Below are positions 28,163-38,264 of a stretch of 64,000 nucleotides of DNA, one piece after another. Within the stretch, counting starts at the first letter, position 1. Each line of letters opens with the position of its first letter. The stretch covers positions 146,423 through 210,422 of the forward strand of contig JAAFJY010000004.1 of the NCBI GenBank assembly GCA_013299105.1. Direction: 5' to 3'. This DNA is from Chitinophagales bacterium (lineage in GTDB: Bacteria; Bacteroidota; Bacteroidia; Chitinophagales; Saprospiraceae). A program made the translations under genes and the position numbers. The notes beneath the pieces were generated by a model that worked only from the letters and a program-made list of their open reading frames with translations, did not search any database and was not told where the DNA came from.

Positions 28163-28610
28163 AAGCTTGGTGGTATTGGTACAAGTAAGGGAGTTCCAAA
28201 ATAAAAATATACCCAAGACGCATGTTTTAGGTTCTACCAAAACCCTACTGTAGTTGAAATGTTGAAGGGTTGAAATGTTGAAAAGAGGAAACCTGAATGG
28301 TGTCAAAGCACAATGGATTTGGGTATTTTATTTTTTGTTTGCCCCCTAAAAAGGTTTTGAAGATCAAACCAGAATTGCCAATTTACGAATTTTGATCTTC
28401 AATTACTGCATTTACAGTTTATGGTTGATTTTCACAACTATCCAAGCAGTTCATATTTTGCCCAAAAAGGCCGCTTTTTTGCCTCAAAACCACTTGTTGA
28501 ATGTTTACTGATGCTTCAAGTCCCAAAGCCACCACGTAATTTGACGAAATCAACCTTTCTGGCACTCAGTATGTTTTTCCCTTTAAATTCACCCACTCAA
28601 TTGTATTCAA

Positions 28611-29192
28611 GTGAAACAGGTACTGCGCCAACAAATTGAAAGAATCAGCCCACTGACCGATGAAGAGTTTGAATACATCTGGTCGCATTTTACCTATAAA
28701 AAATACAAAAAGCACCAGTTCGTCATTCAGGAAGGTCAATCTGTCGATTTCGATTATTTTATCCTGAGTGGTTGCTTGAAATCGTATAGCATTGATGAAA
28801 AAGGCAAAGAACACATCATCTTGTTTGGGATGCAGGATTGGTGGATCAGCGATTACGAAGCTTATTATTTTCAAACTCCAGCCACGGTGAATATCGACTG
28901 CGTTGAAGCCACTGAATTACTCTGCCTCAGCTATCAAAACCGGGAGAAATTATGTAAGGAGATGCATAAAGTTGAGCACTATTTTCGCAAAAAAAACAAT
29001 AAACGCAGTATAGTATTGCAAAAAAGAATATTGTCTTTGTTGAGTGACAATGCCAAAGAGCGGTATGATAAACTCCTTGAACAATACCCACAATTGTTTC
29101 AAAAAGTACCCAAACACCTGATCGCTTCCTACCTGGGGGTAAGCCGCGAAACCTTGAGCCGCCTCAACACCAAAACAAATGGTGTGATCTAG
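28611..29192 (+). CDS. Crp/Fnr-family transcriptional regulator
   Basis: 193 residues from a GTG start. The N-terminal cyclic-nucleotide-binding fold is visible ('YKKHQFVIQEGQSVDFDYFI' 'LSGCLKSYSIDEKGKEHIIL' 'FGMQDWWISDYEAYYFQ'), and a C-terminal HTH 'PKHLIASYLGVSRETLSRLN'. The Arg and Glu needed for cAMP binding are not evident, as in most Bacteroidota members. It lies directly upstream of the YceI and nitronate monooxygenase genes in the same direction and may control them. Confidence 0.92.
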   Translation: MKQVLRQQIERISPLTDEEFEYIWSHFTYKKYKKHQFVIQEGQSVDFDYFILSGCLKSYSIDEKGKEHIILFGMQDWWISDYEAYYFQTPATVNIDCVEATELLCLSYQNREKLCKEMHKVEHYFRKKNNKRSIVLQKRILSLLSDNAKERYDKLLEQYPQLFQKVPKHLIASYLGVSRETLSRLNTKTNGVI

Positions 29193-29444
29193 CTCACAAA
29201 AAAGCTGTGAGTTAGGTCCTTTCTGAAGATTACCCGATGCCTGACCTTTGTGCCATCACTTTTAAACAAAGTAAAAACTTAGCCCAACGGTTTCGAGACA
29301 AAAAAGATGATAATTTTAGTCCCATCAAGCCATTTTTTGGAGTCGATGCCCAGCATCGGCGTAAAAAAATGGTGCAGAAGGGGCAGAAATTGGCCTTTTT
29401 TGGCCGAAATGTGAGTGGGGTAAGCTTTTACTAACACAAAGTAA

Positions 29445-29975
29445 ATGGCAAATTTTCAAATTCAAAAAGCCAGCAGTGCAGTCAATTGGACAGGCAAAAA
29501 AGTACTGGGCCTACACACTGGCAGTATTGAAGTGAATCAAGGATTCCTTCAGACTCATGGTAATCTCTTGGAGGGCGGCGAAGTCGAAATTGACATGACC
29601 TCCATTGTTATTGCCGATATTGAAGATGCAAAAACCAGGCAAGAGTTTCTGGCACATCTGCGAAACGATGACTTTTTCTCAGTTGACAAATTTAAAACCG
29701 CAAAACTGGTCATCACAGGCGCTACCCAAACCGAACTCAATCTTTTTGAGGTAAATGGCAACCTGACCATCAAAGACATTACGCATCCTGTTCAATTCAA
29801 GGCCAAGGTGGAAATCCTCACTGATTATTTGCACTCAATGGGCGAGATCATCATCGACCGGACCAAGTACAACATCCGCTATGGTTCCGGCAAATTCATC
29901 AGTAACTTGGGTGACAAGCTGATCTACGATGACTTTGTGTTGCAATTCAAACTGGTCGCGCACAAGGCGAACTGA
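29445..29975 (+). CDS. YceI-family lipid-binding protein
   Basis: 176 residues forming one YceI lipocalin-like barrel: 'IQKASSAVNWTGKKVLGLHT' 'GSIEVNQGF', 'VEIDMTSIVIAD', 'HLRNDDFFSVDKFKTAKLVI' and 'NLTIKDITHPVQF'. Members bind isoprenoid chains. No signal peptide is seen, so a cytoplasmic location is likely here, unlike E. coli YceI. It ends 30 bases before the nitronate monooxygenase start; probable operon. Confidence 0.93.
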   Translation: MANFQIQKASSAVNWTGKKVLGLHTGSIEVNQGFLQTHGNLLEGGEVEIDMTSIVIADIEDAKTRQEFLAHLRNDDFFSVDKFKTAKLVITGATQTELNLFEVNGNLTIKDITHPVQFKAKVEILTDYLHSMGEIIIDRTKYNIRYGSGKFISNLGDKLIYDDFVLQFKLVAHKAN

Positions 29976-30005
29976 TTTTTGGTAGTACAAAAAATCACTG
30001 CAAGT

Positions 30006-31175
30006 ATGAAAAGGCGAAGCGCCATCAAAGCCATTGCAATCAGCAGCGCGATCGGCGCTTCGCTACCTTCGATTGCCCATTTCTCATCAACGACTCAAAA
30101 AAAGACCATGTGGAACAAAACAAAATTCACTGAACTATTGGGCATTGATTACCCGATTGTACAAGGCCCTTTTGGGGGAGGCTTGTCTTCGGTCAGCCTT
30201 GCGAGTACGGTGTCCAATGCTGGCGGTTTGGGCTCTTATGGCTGTCAACCATTTTCTGCGCAAGAAATCATCGATACCTGTTTAGAAATAAGAAAACACA
30301 GCAACCAGCCCTTTAATGTCAATTTGTGGGTCAATGACCGGGACGCCAGATTGGCTACGTTTGACGAGGAGGCTTATGCTAACTTGTGCAACTTGTTCAA
30401 GCCCTATTTTGATGAACTAGGCTTACCTGTTCCCGCCAGGCCGAGTAATTTGGGGGCCAAATTTGAAGAACAAGTAGAGGCTGTTTTTGAAGCCAAGCCC
30501 GCAGTTTTTAGTTTTGTGTACGGCATTCCTTCCGCTGAAATATTAGAAAAATGCAGGTCTTTGGGCATCAAAACAGTAGGGGCTGCTACCACCGTGGATG
30601 AAGCGATTGCTTTGGAAAATGCAGGGGTTGATGCGATCGTCGCTACTGGATTTGAAGCGGGTGGGCACCGGGTGTCTTTTTTGAGGCCTGCGGAAGAATC
30701 ACTAACTGGTACTTTTGCCTTGATTCCGCAAGTAGCGGATGCAGTAAAAATTCCCATCATTGCGGCGGGTGGAATAGCTGATGCCAGGGGGATCAAAGCT
30801 GCGTTGACCTTGGGGGCCGATGCGGTGCAAATGGGAACCGCTTTCCTGGCAACCCGGCAATCGAATGCTTCACAAGACCACAAAAACATCCTGTTTTCTC
30901 CCGAAGCCAGGCTCACTACCTTGACAAAAGTATTCACTGGGCGGCTTTCGAGGAGCATCAGGAATCGGCTTACGGAAGAGTTGAAGGCGAATGAGCATTT
31001 GTTTGCACCTTATCCCCTGCAAGGCAAATTCATGACTCACCTAAAGGCTTACCCTGCAACGGCCAATAGCAATCCAGATTTTAAGTCTTTTTGGGCTGGG
31101 CAAACGGCCTCTTTGCTGAAATACTGGGATGCCCAAGAATTGATGGCTGCAATGGTTGCGGAAATGAACAAGTAG
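30006..31175 (+). CDS. Nitronate monooxygenase-like flavoprotein with Tat-type leader
   Basis: 389 residues from the ATG at 30006. The start 'MKRRSAIKAIAISSAIGASL' looks like a short Tat signal (KRR then hydrophobic). The enzyme domain begins near residue 35 ('LLGIDYPIVQGPFGGGLSSV'), with 'GFEAGGHR' containing the catalytic His and 'PIIAAGGIADARGIKAALTL' 'GADAVQMGTAFL' binding FMN. It oxidises nitronates such as propionate-3-nitronate in known members. A start at 30108 would remove the leader. Probable operon with the YceI gene. Confidence 0.9.
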   Translation: MKRRSAIKAIAISSAIGASLPSIAHFSSTTQKKTMWNKTKFTELLGIDYPIVQGPFGGGLSSVSLASTVSNAGGLGSYGCQPFSAQEIIDTCLEIRKHSNQPFNVNLWVNDRDARLATFDEEAYANLCNLFKPYFDELGLPVPARPSNLGAKFEEQVEAVFEAKPAVFSFVYGIPSAEILEKCRSLGIKTVGAATTVDEAIALENAGVDAIVATGFEAGGHRVSFLRPAEESLTGTFALIPQVADAVKIPIIAAGGIADARGIKAALTLGADAVQMGTAFLATRQSNASQDHKNILFSPEARLTTLTKVFTGRLSRSIRNRLTEELKANEHLFAPYPLQGKFMTHLKAYPATANSNPDFKSFWAGQTASLLKYWDAQELMAAMVAEMNK

Positions 31176-31266
31176 TAGTAGGGGTTTACAATTGAAATGC
31201 CAATTGTGTGGTTTTGCCAACAAAAACGCTATATTACCTGGCATACCTTCAAGGCACAATTTTGTT

Positions 31267-32016
31267 ATGGTATCTATAAAAATCCAGAAAACCGGATTCA
31301 AAAACATCGCCCACCTGCGCGACCTCTACCTCCAGGAATCCAATTTTCAGGTGCGCTACGATTCCTACCATGCCAGAGGCTGGGCCGATTATTATGTGGT
31401 ACAAGTGGGGGAGGAGCGCATTGGCTACGCTGCGGTCAAAGGGCTGGAGGAGCGCAACGACAGAAATTCGGTTTTTGAGTTTTACCTGATCCCTTCATAT
31501 CGGCATCTAGCAGCTGCGTTTTTTGCCGCTTTTTTGTCCCAAATTAAGGTCAAATGGATCGAAAGCCAGAGCAATGATGAGCCTTTGACTGCGCTGTCGT
31601 ACGAGTTTGGCAAAAACATCAACACCGAGGTAATCTTGTTCAAAGACCAGCTTACCACCCATTTGGCCATCGAAAACGTTCAGTTTAGGAAACGGGAAGC
31701 AAGTGATCAGCTTTTTGAACACAGTTCTGAACCCGAAGGAGACTATGTTTTGATCAAAGATGGACAAGTTGTGGCCACCGGGGGCTTGCTGACCCACTAC
31801 AATTTCCCATTTGCCGACTTGTACATGGAAGTTCATCCCGAGCAGCGCCGCAAAGGCTATGGAAGTTTGCTTTTGCAAGAAATAAAAACAGCTTGCTACC
31901 AGGCTGGTCGGGTGCCTGCGGCGCGTTGCAATTTGGAGAACAAAGCTTCCAAGGCGACCTTGTTGAAGGCGGGATTTGCGGTGGCGGGGTATTTGCTGGT
32001 GGGGGAGTTGAGATAG
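31267..32016 (+). CDS. GNAT-family N-acetyltransferase
   Basis: 249 residues from the ATG at 31267. The C-terminal half is a GNAT fold with acetyl-CoA motif 'YMEVHPEQRRKGYGSLLLQE' and 'RCNLENKASKATLLKAGFAV'. The N-terminal half ('YVVQVGEERIGYAAVKGLEE') looks like a second, degenerate GNAT domain. The substrate is not predictable. Confidence 0.85.
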   Translation: MVSIKIQKTGFKNIAHLRDLYLQESNFQVRYDSYHARGWADYYVVQVGEERIGYAAVKGLEERNDRNSVFEFYLIPSYRHLAAAFFAAFLSQIKVKWIESQSNDEPLTALSYEFGKNINTEVILFKDQLTTHLAIENVQFRKREASDQLFEHSSEPEGDYVLIKDGQVVATGGLLTHYNFPFADLYMEVHPEQRRKGYGSLLLQEIKTACYQAGRVPAARCNLENKASKATLLKAGFAVAGYLLVGELR

Positions 32017-32174
32017 TCAAATTTTTCTTGGAACGCTCTCATTTTCGATGTTCTTTTGCACAGACCATGAAAATACGAGATACAAGGACTGATTCATGTT
32101 TATAGCAGCTCAAGTAATAGGGGTTTGGAAGTAGAATTTCCATCTTATGCTCAAACCTGTTGACTTCGAAGCAC

Positions 32175-32804
32175 ATGAAAACTATCGTCCTTTGGCCGCT
32201 ATTCATTTTTCTTTCCATTTTCTTCGGCCTTTATCCGCTGGTTTATTATTTCTCAGACCAGGTGTCAGATTTTTTGTCCAACAAACCTGAAGAAATACGC
32301 AATAGCTTACTTTGGCAAATCGCGTTCAACATCCACATCATTTCAGGTGGCATTTCCTTGCTGATTGGTTGGGCCCAGTTCAACAAGCGCTTGCGGACAA
32401 AGTACCTGAATGGGCATCGCCTCATCGGTAAAATTTACCTGGTAAGCTTTATCCTTTGCAATTCGGCAGGTTTGAGCATCAGTTTTTTTGCTGAAGGTGG
32501 TTGGATCGCCAAGTTGGGCTTCATTGGCTTGGCCAGTATTGCTTTGACCTGTACTACGCTCGGTTATCTGTCCATTGTAAGGGAGGATGTCCAGCAACAC
32601 CAACGTTGGATGACCTACAGCTATGCAGCTTGTTTTGGAGCGGTCACCTTGCGCTTGTGGATGCCGTTGCTGAATATGTATTTCCAGGATTTTCTGCCTG
32701 CATACCGCATGGTGGCCTGGTTAAGCTGGGTGCCCAATTTGCTGGTGGCTTATTTGATTAATTGGAGTACTTTTTCAAAAGAGAAAGTACCGCTAAGCCT
32801 CTGA
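32175..32804 (+). CDS. DUF2306 membrane protein
   Basis: 209 residues from the ATG at 32175 (a TTG at 32160 is also in frame). About six membrane segments; 'NIHIISGGISLLIGWAQFNK' and 'HRLIGKIYLVSFILCNSAG' carry the conserved His pattern of DUF2306, and 'QQHQRWMTYSYAACFGAVTL' the third. The His pairs resemble haem-binding membrane proteins; the function is unknown. Confidence 0.88.
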   Translation: MKTIVLWPLFIFLSIFFGLYPLVYYFSDQVSDFLSNKPEEIRNSLLWQIAFNIHIISGGISLLIGWAQFNKRLRTKYLNGHRLIGKIYLVSFILCNSAGLSISFFAEGGWIAKLGFIGLASIALTCTTLGYLSIVREDVQQHQRWMTYSYAACFGAVTLRLWMPLLNMYFQDFLPAYRMVAWLSWVPNLLVAYLINWSTFSKEKVPLSL

Positions 32805-32908
32805 GTTGGGCTTCTTTTTACACTTTTTTGACCATCACAACAATAATAGGCCCCTATTGAGCCGTTTTACAAGCGCATAACTAAAGTTTTTTACGGGATT
32901 ATGAAGGG

Positions 32909-32948
32909 GGTGAAAGGGGTAAAACCTGCTTTCACCTTTTCTTTTTTT
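32909..32948 (+). terminator. Intrinsic terminator after the DUF2306 gene
   Basis: GGTGAAA (32909-32915) pairs with TTTCACC (32930-32936), followed by TTTTCTTTTTTT. It lies 105 bases after the stop, on the plus strand. Confidence 0.8.
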
Positions 32949-33005
32949 GGAAAATGAAAAGTGGGCCCCCAACCACCATCGAAGACCCACTTCTTAACCT
33001 CTCAC

Positions 33006-36000
33006 CTAGCGCTTCACCACCTTCCTTGCACTCACCCTATTTCCAGCCCGCAGTTGCAGTACATAAGTGCCCGCAGGCAGGCCCTCCAGGCTCAGTTGTT
33101 GGCGTGTGGTGCCTGGACCCAGGGTCCATTTTTCTTGCTTCACTTGGCGGCCTAATAAATCCTGGATTTGCAGCCACACTTCCTGCCGCTTGTCCTGCTG
33201 TACTTCGATCATCAGGTTATCGGCGAAGGGGTTGGGGTAAATCAGCAATTGTTCGTCCTTGAGCAATTCGTCCTTGGTATTGGTCAAAATTCGGCGACCT
33301 GTGGCAAAAGGGATCCCCCAGGTATAATTGCTGCGATAAATGGTAGGGGCAGCAGTGCCCGCGTTGATTTTGTCGGTAGCCAGACTGACTTGGGCCACCA
33401 CATCCGCCCCACTCGAACTGCGGGCGTTGAAAAACACTTGGTTGTCGGTCACGTTGTAGCTGGGGAAACCGATGTCTACATTGTCTTCGTAAATGGTGCC
33501 CACATCCCCGCTTTCGAGATTGACGGCCAAAACGCTGTATTCATCCCTGGAGTCGATTTGCCCGTTGCCATTGGCATCAACGATGTAATCGAAGGTAAAA
33601 ATGTAGGGAGTATTTTTGGCAAAAGCTGGGTTGCCCACGTTTTCACCTTCTTCCAAGCCAGTGAAGATTTTCTGGATTTTGCCGTCGCCAAAAGTCCTGC
33701 TGGTATTGTTCCACACATTGAGCAGGCCCATGTCCCAGTAATTATAGGCGCTAAATCCGCTGAGTTTGATCTCGTTGTAAGCATCGTACAAGATGGTTTG
33801 ACCGCTCAGGTCCCAGTCCATGGCGTCGGCACCTACTACTTCACCACTTTGTACGCCTTCGGTAAAGGTCGGGTTGAACAGCTGAAATTCCTTGCTATTG
33901 TTGCTGCTGCGGGTCAGGTCGATGACGGTGATGCGATCGGGGCGGGTGGTGGCGATGACCGCCAAGCGATTGCCGTCTTTGGAAATAGCGATGCTTTCCC
34001 AGATGCGCTCTTTGCTCAGGGTACCCGTATCCCAGCGCGATTGCGCCCAGTCGATTTCCAGGTAGCGAATTTGTTTGCGCTTGTTGATGAACACGATTGT
34101 CTCGCCATTGTCTGAAATGCTGGGTTTTTTGCCAATGCCATCTGCAAAGGGTAAGTCCAAAACCACCCCATTGCTGGTGTTGAAAATGGTCATGCCCAGT
34201 TCATCGCCTTTTACTGCCAACACAAAGTTGGTGCCTCGGTTGGCGTTTACATCGGAAGGTGGGGCAGTAGAAGTACCTGCCACAATGCCTACTGCATCAA
34301 AAGCCTCTTCCGCCGATTTGGCCATCACATCGCCCCCACGCTCGCGGGCGGCGCGTACCACCGCAATGCGGGCATCCACAAAGCGCGAAGAGCGGGTCAA
34401 GTATTTGCTGAGGGCTGCAAAGAATACCTGCTCGGCGTTGGGTTTGCCTACTTTACCCGCAAAAACCACAAAAGCCCGATTGGGAATGCCGCTGTTGATG
34501 TGTACACCTCCGTTGTCTTCAGTGCCCGTGTAGCGTTGGCTGTATGTGGCGGGCTGCCAACCTGGATCATTCAGGCTGCGGCCACCATTGTTGGGGTTTT
34601 CCATGTCGCGTAAGGCACCACTCGGAAAGGCACTAATCTGTACCACGTCTTCGCCGATTTTCCAGTCGTCGCGGTCGATCATGGCCCCAAAAATATCGGC
34701 AAAAGACTCGTTTAGCGCTCCCGATTCGTTTTCGTAGTTCAGGTTAGCCGTGTTCTGGATCACCCCGTGAGACATTTCGTGCCCAGCCACGTCCAAGCCC
34801 CTCGCCAGGGCTTTGAGCTCGCTTTTTCCATTGCCATAAAACATGGCCTCGCCATTCCAATAAGCATTGTCGAGGGCGCTGCCATCGTCATCAGCTACGT
34901 TGATCAGGGAGATGATGTTGCCGCCCCGTCCGTTGATCGACAAGCGGTTGAAGGTTTTTTTGAAATAATCATAAGCCACTCCGGCATTGTAGTGCGCACT
35001 AATGGCGGTAGGGTTGTTCCAAGTGTTGTTGTTGCTGGTAAGGAAAAAAGCCGAGCCCTCGGCGGTATTGCGCAAGTCGAGCGTAATGACGGCCCCTTCA
35101 GGCTCGTCCGGCATTTTGGAGACTGTAGGTTGGAACATGTCTTTGCTGCCATCGAGCAAAAAATAGGTCGTGCCTACCAAGTAGGTATTGATGTTGCGCC
35201 TTACCCCCAACAAGTCGGTGGCTTGGGCGGTGGCAGGGCCGTCAACAGCGCTGGGCTTATTCAAAAGTTGGTCTTCCGCAATGCTCAAGTGGCCGTGGGC
35301 ATGGGGTTCAGTTTTGCCTACTGCATGGTTGAACTTGCATACCAAGGTGTGTTTGTGCAAAACTTCTCCCGTTTGCGCGTCCATAAAATAAGCCCAACGG
35401 GACAAAAAGCTGGGCGCAATTTCAAAATACCAGCACAAAGTTGCCTCCTCCTTGCGCACTTGTGGATGGTAAATTACCAGTTGTTTTTTGGCGATTTGCT
35501 GACCAGCGGCGAGTATTTCTTGTGGGCCAAAACTGCGGATTTTTTCGGTTTTGCCGATGTCATCCATCACCAGCTTCAAGGCATTGGCTTCATTGATTTT
35601 TGGGCTCACATTCTTCAACTGTGGGCTGGCAAAATAACGGCCATTGAACATGTACACCTGTTCGTTTTTGAGGTGCAAAAGTACTTCTGCGCCATAAACT
35701 TCTACGCCTCGGTACTGTTGGCGCAAGCGCAGGTGGCTTTGTTCGACTTCGTCTTTGCTTTCTTGAACCAGCACAAATTCAGCGCGTGGGTCGCTGAGTT
35801 TCAATTCGCGTTTGAAAAAATCGAGGTATTGTAGGCCCTTCTGGATCAGCGGAGCCCCGCGTAGTTCGGGCAAGCCGTTGGGGCTGCCCTCGATCAAAAT
35901 CGGCAATTCTGTGCTTGGATCGTAAGTGATTTGCACTGGGTTTTGCAGTTGGCGGTCTTTCAATTGGGCCTGGGGTAGGTTTTGATAGTCCAGGTTCGGT

Positions 36001-36173
36001 TGGACAGGTGACGCACTGTTTTCTTTGATCCAGTGCTTAGGTATGGTGAAGGAGTTTTTCACCGATTCGGGAATGGGGTCACTGCTGCCACGTTGGGGCG
36101 GGGTTTTGTATTGGGCAAAAACTTCGGTGCCTACAATTAGCAATACTAGTAGCAAAAGGTAGTTTTTTTTCAT
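33006..36173 (-). CDS. Secreted M4-family metallopeptidase with T9SS sorting domain
   Basis: 1055 residues from the ATG at 36173 (signal 'MKKNYLLLLVLLIVGTEVFA'; a start at 36197 is less likely). Propeptide (FTP/PepSY-like) to about residue 300, then a thermolysin-type catalytic domain with HEMSH at 465-469 and the third zinc ligand E489 in 'GALNESFADIFG', spaced as in thermolysin. Residues ~660-960 look like a beta-propeller ('AISKDGNRLAVIATTRPDRI'). The last ~80 residues ('LLIYPNPFADNLMIEVQ' to 'LPAGTYVLQLRAGNRVSARK') are a type A T9SS signal for export and surface attachment. Divergent from the AraC gene. Confidence 0.95.
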   Translation of the reverse strand: MKKNYLLLLVLLIVGTEVFAQYKTPPQRGSSDPIPESVKNSFTIPKHWIKENSASPVQPNLDYQNLPQAQLKDRQLQNPVQITYDPSTELPILIEGSPNGLPELRGAPLIQKGLQYLDFFKRELKLSDPRAEFVLVQESKDEVEQSHLRLRQQYRGVEVYGAEVLLHLKNEQVYMFNGRYFASPQLKNVSPKINEANALKLVMDDIGKTEKIRSFGPQEILAAGQQIAKKQLVIYHPQVRKEEATLCWYFEIAPSFLSRWAYFMDAQTGEVLHKHTLVCKFNHAVGKTEPHAHGHLSIAEDQLLNKPSAVDGPATAQATDLLGVRRNINTYLVGTTYFLLDGSKDMFQPTVSKMPDEPEGAVITLDLRNTAEGSAFFLTSNNNTWNNPTAISAHYNAGVAYDYFKKTFNRLSINGRGGNIISLINVADDDGSALDNAYWNGEAMFYGNGKSELKALARGLDVAGHEMSHGVIQNTANLNYENESGALNESFADIFGAMIDRDDWKIGEDVVQISAFPSGALRDMENPNNGGRSLNDPGWQPATYSQRYTGTEDNGGVHINSGIPNRAFVVFAGKVGKPNAEQVFFAALSKYLTRSSRFVDARIAVVRAARERGGDVMAKSAEEAFDAVGIVAGTSTAPPSDVNANRGTNFVLAVKGDELGMTIFNTSNGVVLDLPFADGIGKKPSISDNGETIVFINKRKQIRYLEIDWAQSRWDTGTLSKERIWESIAISKDGNRLAVIATTRPDRITVIDLTRSSNNSKEFQLFNPTFTEGVQSGEVVGADAMDWDLSGQTILYDAYNEIKLSGFSAYNYWDMGLLNVWNNTSRTFGDGKIQKIFTGLEEGENVGNPAFAKNTPYIFTFDYIVDANGNGQIDSRDEYSVLAVNLESGDVGTIYEDNVDIGFPSYNVTDNQVFFNARSSSGADVVAQVSLATDKINAGTAAPTIYRSNYTWGIPFATGRRILTNTKDELLKDEQLLIYPNPFADNLMIEVQQDKRQEVWLQIQDLLGRQVKQEKWTLGPGTTRQQLSLEGLPAGTYVLQLRAGNRVSARKVVKR

Positions 36174-36194
36174 TGTTGGTGTTGTTGAATCCTC

Positions 36195-36202
36195 CAAATT
36201 TA
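36195..36202 (-). promoter_or_regulatory. Putative -7 box of the metallopeptidase gene
   Basis: On the minus strand TAAATTTG, an exact TAnnTTTG, lies 21 bases upstream of the ATG at 36173. The -33 box is weak. Confidence 0.45.
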
Positions 36203-36300
36203 GTGTTTTTTGGGAATGTGACAGGAAAACAAGAAAGATTGGTGCAAGAAGGCAACGTAATTACAAGCTTCTTTGTCTATCTATCACACTTGAATAGCTC

Positions 36301-37116
36301 ATGCAAGTACTTCCAGCGCCTGTTTTGAGGCCATACATCAAGCATTTCATCCTGCTGAAATGCACAGACATGGCTGCCCAGCAATTTCGCTTTTTTGCAG
36401 ATGGGAGCATGAGTATGGTGTTGACTTTTCAGGACTCTACTTTGAAATTGAAGCAAGCCAATGGAGATTTGCAAAAATTGCCCCTTGGTTTTTTGTATGG
36501 CCACAACAAGCAGTACCAAGATGTTCAGATTGAAATCAACACAACTTTGGTGATCGTCGTTTTTCAACCCGCTGGGGTCAAATCCTTGTTCGATCTAGCG
36601 CCTCAGGAAATACAAGATTCATTCTTGGACTTAAAAGACTTGTTTGGCAGCATTTTGGAGGATTTGTACGAAAAAATTAACCAAACCTCAGCGATGATCC
36701 AAAAATTGGATGCGCTGAATCAATTTTTTAGCGCTTTTCTCCCCAAGAAAAGCAGGCAGGCGAATCCCATTTTATATTTTTCATTACAATACTTGATCGA
36801 AAACAAAGAGGAATGCTCCATTGCCACGCTAAGCGAAAAAGTAGGCTATTCGGAACGGCAAATTGAAAGGGTTTTTCAGGAATTCGTAGGCATCAGCCCC
36901 AAATCCTACAGCAACATCATCCGATTTCACCATTTTCTCAGCCTTCTGCGATCTGATTCCAATGGTTTCAACCTGACTGAACTATGCTACACTGCTGGAT
37001 ACTATGACCAATCTCATTTGATCAAAGAATTCAAGAAAAAAGTGGGAATCAAGCCTTCTGCTTATCTCCAAACTACCCAGAAATTAACTTCAAATTTTAT
37101 CGAAATTGTGCGGTGA
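36301..37116 (+). CDS. AraC-family transcriptional regulator
   Basis: 271 residues. The N-terminal ~120 residues resemble the DUF6597 sensor found in Bacteroidota AraC proteins ('LPAPVLRPYIKHFILLKC', 'LTFQDSTLKL'), and the C-terminal ~100 residues hold two HTHs ('ATLSEKVGYSERQIERVFQE' and 'LTELCYTAGYYDQSHLIKEF'). Divergent from the metallopeptidase and co-directional with the nitrilase gene, so either could be its target. Confidence 0.92.
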   Translation: MQVLPAPVLRPYIKHFILLKCTDMAAQQFRFFADGSMSMVLTFQDSTLKLKQANGDLQKLPLGFLYGHNKQYQDVQIEINTTLVIVVFQPAGVKSLFDLAPQEIQDSFLDLKDLFGSILEDLYEKINQTSAMIQKLDALNQFFSAFLPKKSRQANPILYFSLQYLIENKEECSIATLSEKVGYSERQIERVFQEFVGISPKSYSNIIRFHHFLSLLRSDSNGFNLTELCYTAGYYDQSHLIKEFKKKVGIKPSAYLQTTQKLTSNFIEIVR

Positions 37117-37160
37117 TTCACGATGTCGGGTTTTTACAATTTTTCCATTTTCCTGGCCCT

Positions 37161-37168
37161 TAATTTTG
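37161..37168 (+). promoter_or_regulatory. Putative -7 box of the nitrilase-family gene
   Basis: TAATTTTG is an exact TAnnTTTG match ending 10 bases before the ATG, so the transcript would be almost leaderless. Confidence 0.45.
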
Positions 37169-37178
37169 TCAAAAAAAC

Positions 37179-38120
37179 ATGCATAAGCTAAAAATATCCA
37201 CCGCCCAGTTTGAGCACAAAAGTGGCGACAAGGCTTACAACCTGAGTAGAATCGACGCTCTGGCCCAAAAAGCGGCCCAAGCAGGCTCACAAGTAGTCGC
37301 TTTTCACGAGTGTTGCATATCGGGTTATACCTTTGCTAGGGAGCTTTCACGAGAGCAAATGCTGGACTTGGCCGAGTTGATTCCGGATGGTGAAAGTATT
37401 CAAAAATTGACCGCGATTGCGCGGAAGCACGACCTGGCCATCCTGGCGGGTCTGTTTGAAAAAGAGGCAGATGGCGACTTGTACAAAGCTTACGTCTGTG
37501 TGGACAAAAATGGCCTGGTGGCCAAGTTTCGCAAGCTGCACCCTTTTATCAATCCACACGTCAAACCCGGCAATGCCTATTGCGTTTTTGAGCTCCTGGG
37601 TTGGAAATGTGGCATCCTGATCTGCTACGACAACAACATCATCGAAAATGTACGGGCTACCAAATTGCTGGGTGCCGACCTCATTTTCATGCCCCATGTG
37701 ACCATGTGTACGCCTTCTACTCGCCCCGGCGCGGGTTTTGTGGACCCCCAATTGTGGGAAAACCGCGAAAATGACCCCACTTCGCTGCGCCTGGAATTCG
37801 ATGGCATGAAGGGCCGCGAATGGCTGATGAAATGGTTGCCCGCACGTGCTTATGACAACGGCATTTACGCCATTTTTTCCAACGCCATCGGCATGGACCA
37901 CGACCAGTTGAAAAACGGCTGCTCTATGATCATCGACCCCTTTGGCGACATCCTCGCAGAATGCCGCAACCTGGGCGACGACGTAGTGACGACCACGATC
38001 AGCCCTGAAAAACTCCAACAAGCGGGTGGCTACCGCTACACCAAAGCCAGAAGACCGGAGCTTTACCGCGATATTTTGGGGCAGGAGCATGAGGCGGAGC
38101 AGAAGGTGGTGTGGCTGTAG
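37179..38120 (+). CDS. Nitrilase-superfamily carbon-nitrogen hydrolase
   Basis: 313 residues with the catalytic triad of the superfamily: E44 (AFHECC), K119 (FRKLH) and C149 (ILICYDNN). The cytosolic fold is typical: 'LKISTAQFEHKSGDKAYNLS' start and 'GADLIFMPHVT' strand. There is a ~35-residue insertion around 'PGAGFVDPQLWENRENDPTS'. The substrate is unknown; amidase rather than nitrile hydrolysis is the commoner activity. Confidence 0.92.
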   Translation: MHKLKISTAQFEHKSGDKAYNLSRIDALAQKAAQAGSQVVAFHECCISGYTFARELSREQMLDLAELIPDGESIQKLTAIARKHDLAILAGLFEKEADGDLYKAYVCVDKNGLVAKFRKLHPFINPHVKPGNAYCVFELLGWKCGILICYDNNIIENVRATKLLGADLIFMPHVTMCTPSTRPGAGFVDPQLWENRENDPTSLRLEFDGMKGREWLMKWLPARAYDNGIYAIFSNAIGMDHDQLKNGCSMIIDPFGDILAECRNLGDDVVTTTISPEKLQQAGGYRYTKARRPELYRDILGQEHEAEQKVVWL

Positions 38121-38226
38121 TTGAGTTGAGGAGTTGAGAGGTTGAGGAGTTGAGAAGAGGGGCTTCGAGTTTTGGTTTTTTAGGGAAATGTGCCGCCGGA
38201 TACTGTGTGTATTTGGCTGTACTTTT

Positions 38227-38258
38227 TTTGGGACTCACCCATATAAACAGTACCTTTA
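38227..38258 (+). promoter_or_regulatory. Promoter of tRNA-like RNA copy 1
   Basis: TTTG (38227-38230), exactly 20 bases, TACCTTTA (38251-38258). The RNA's first base (38265) is six bases after the box, about where transcription should start. Confidence 0.75.
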
Positions 38259-38264
38259 CCAAAT

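Noticed and set aside
29237-29434. 65-codon frame between the Crp/Fnr and YceI genes
   Set aside because: No family features and no promoter; it may simply be the YceI leader.
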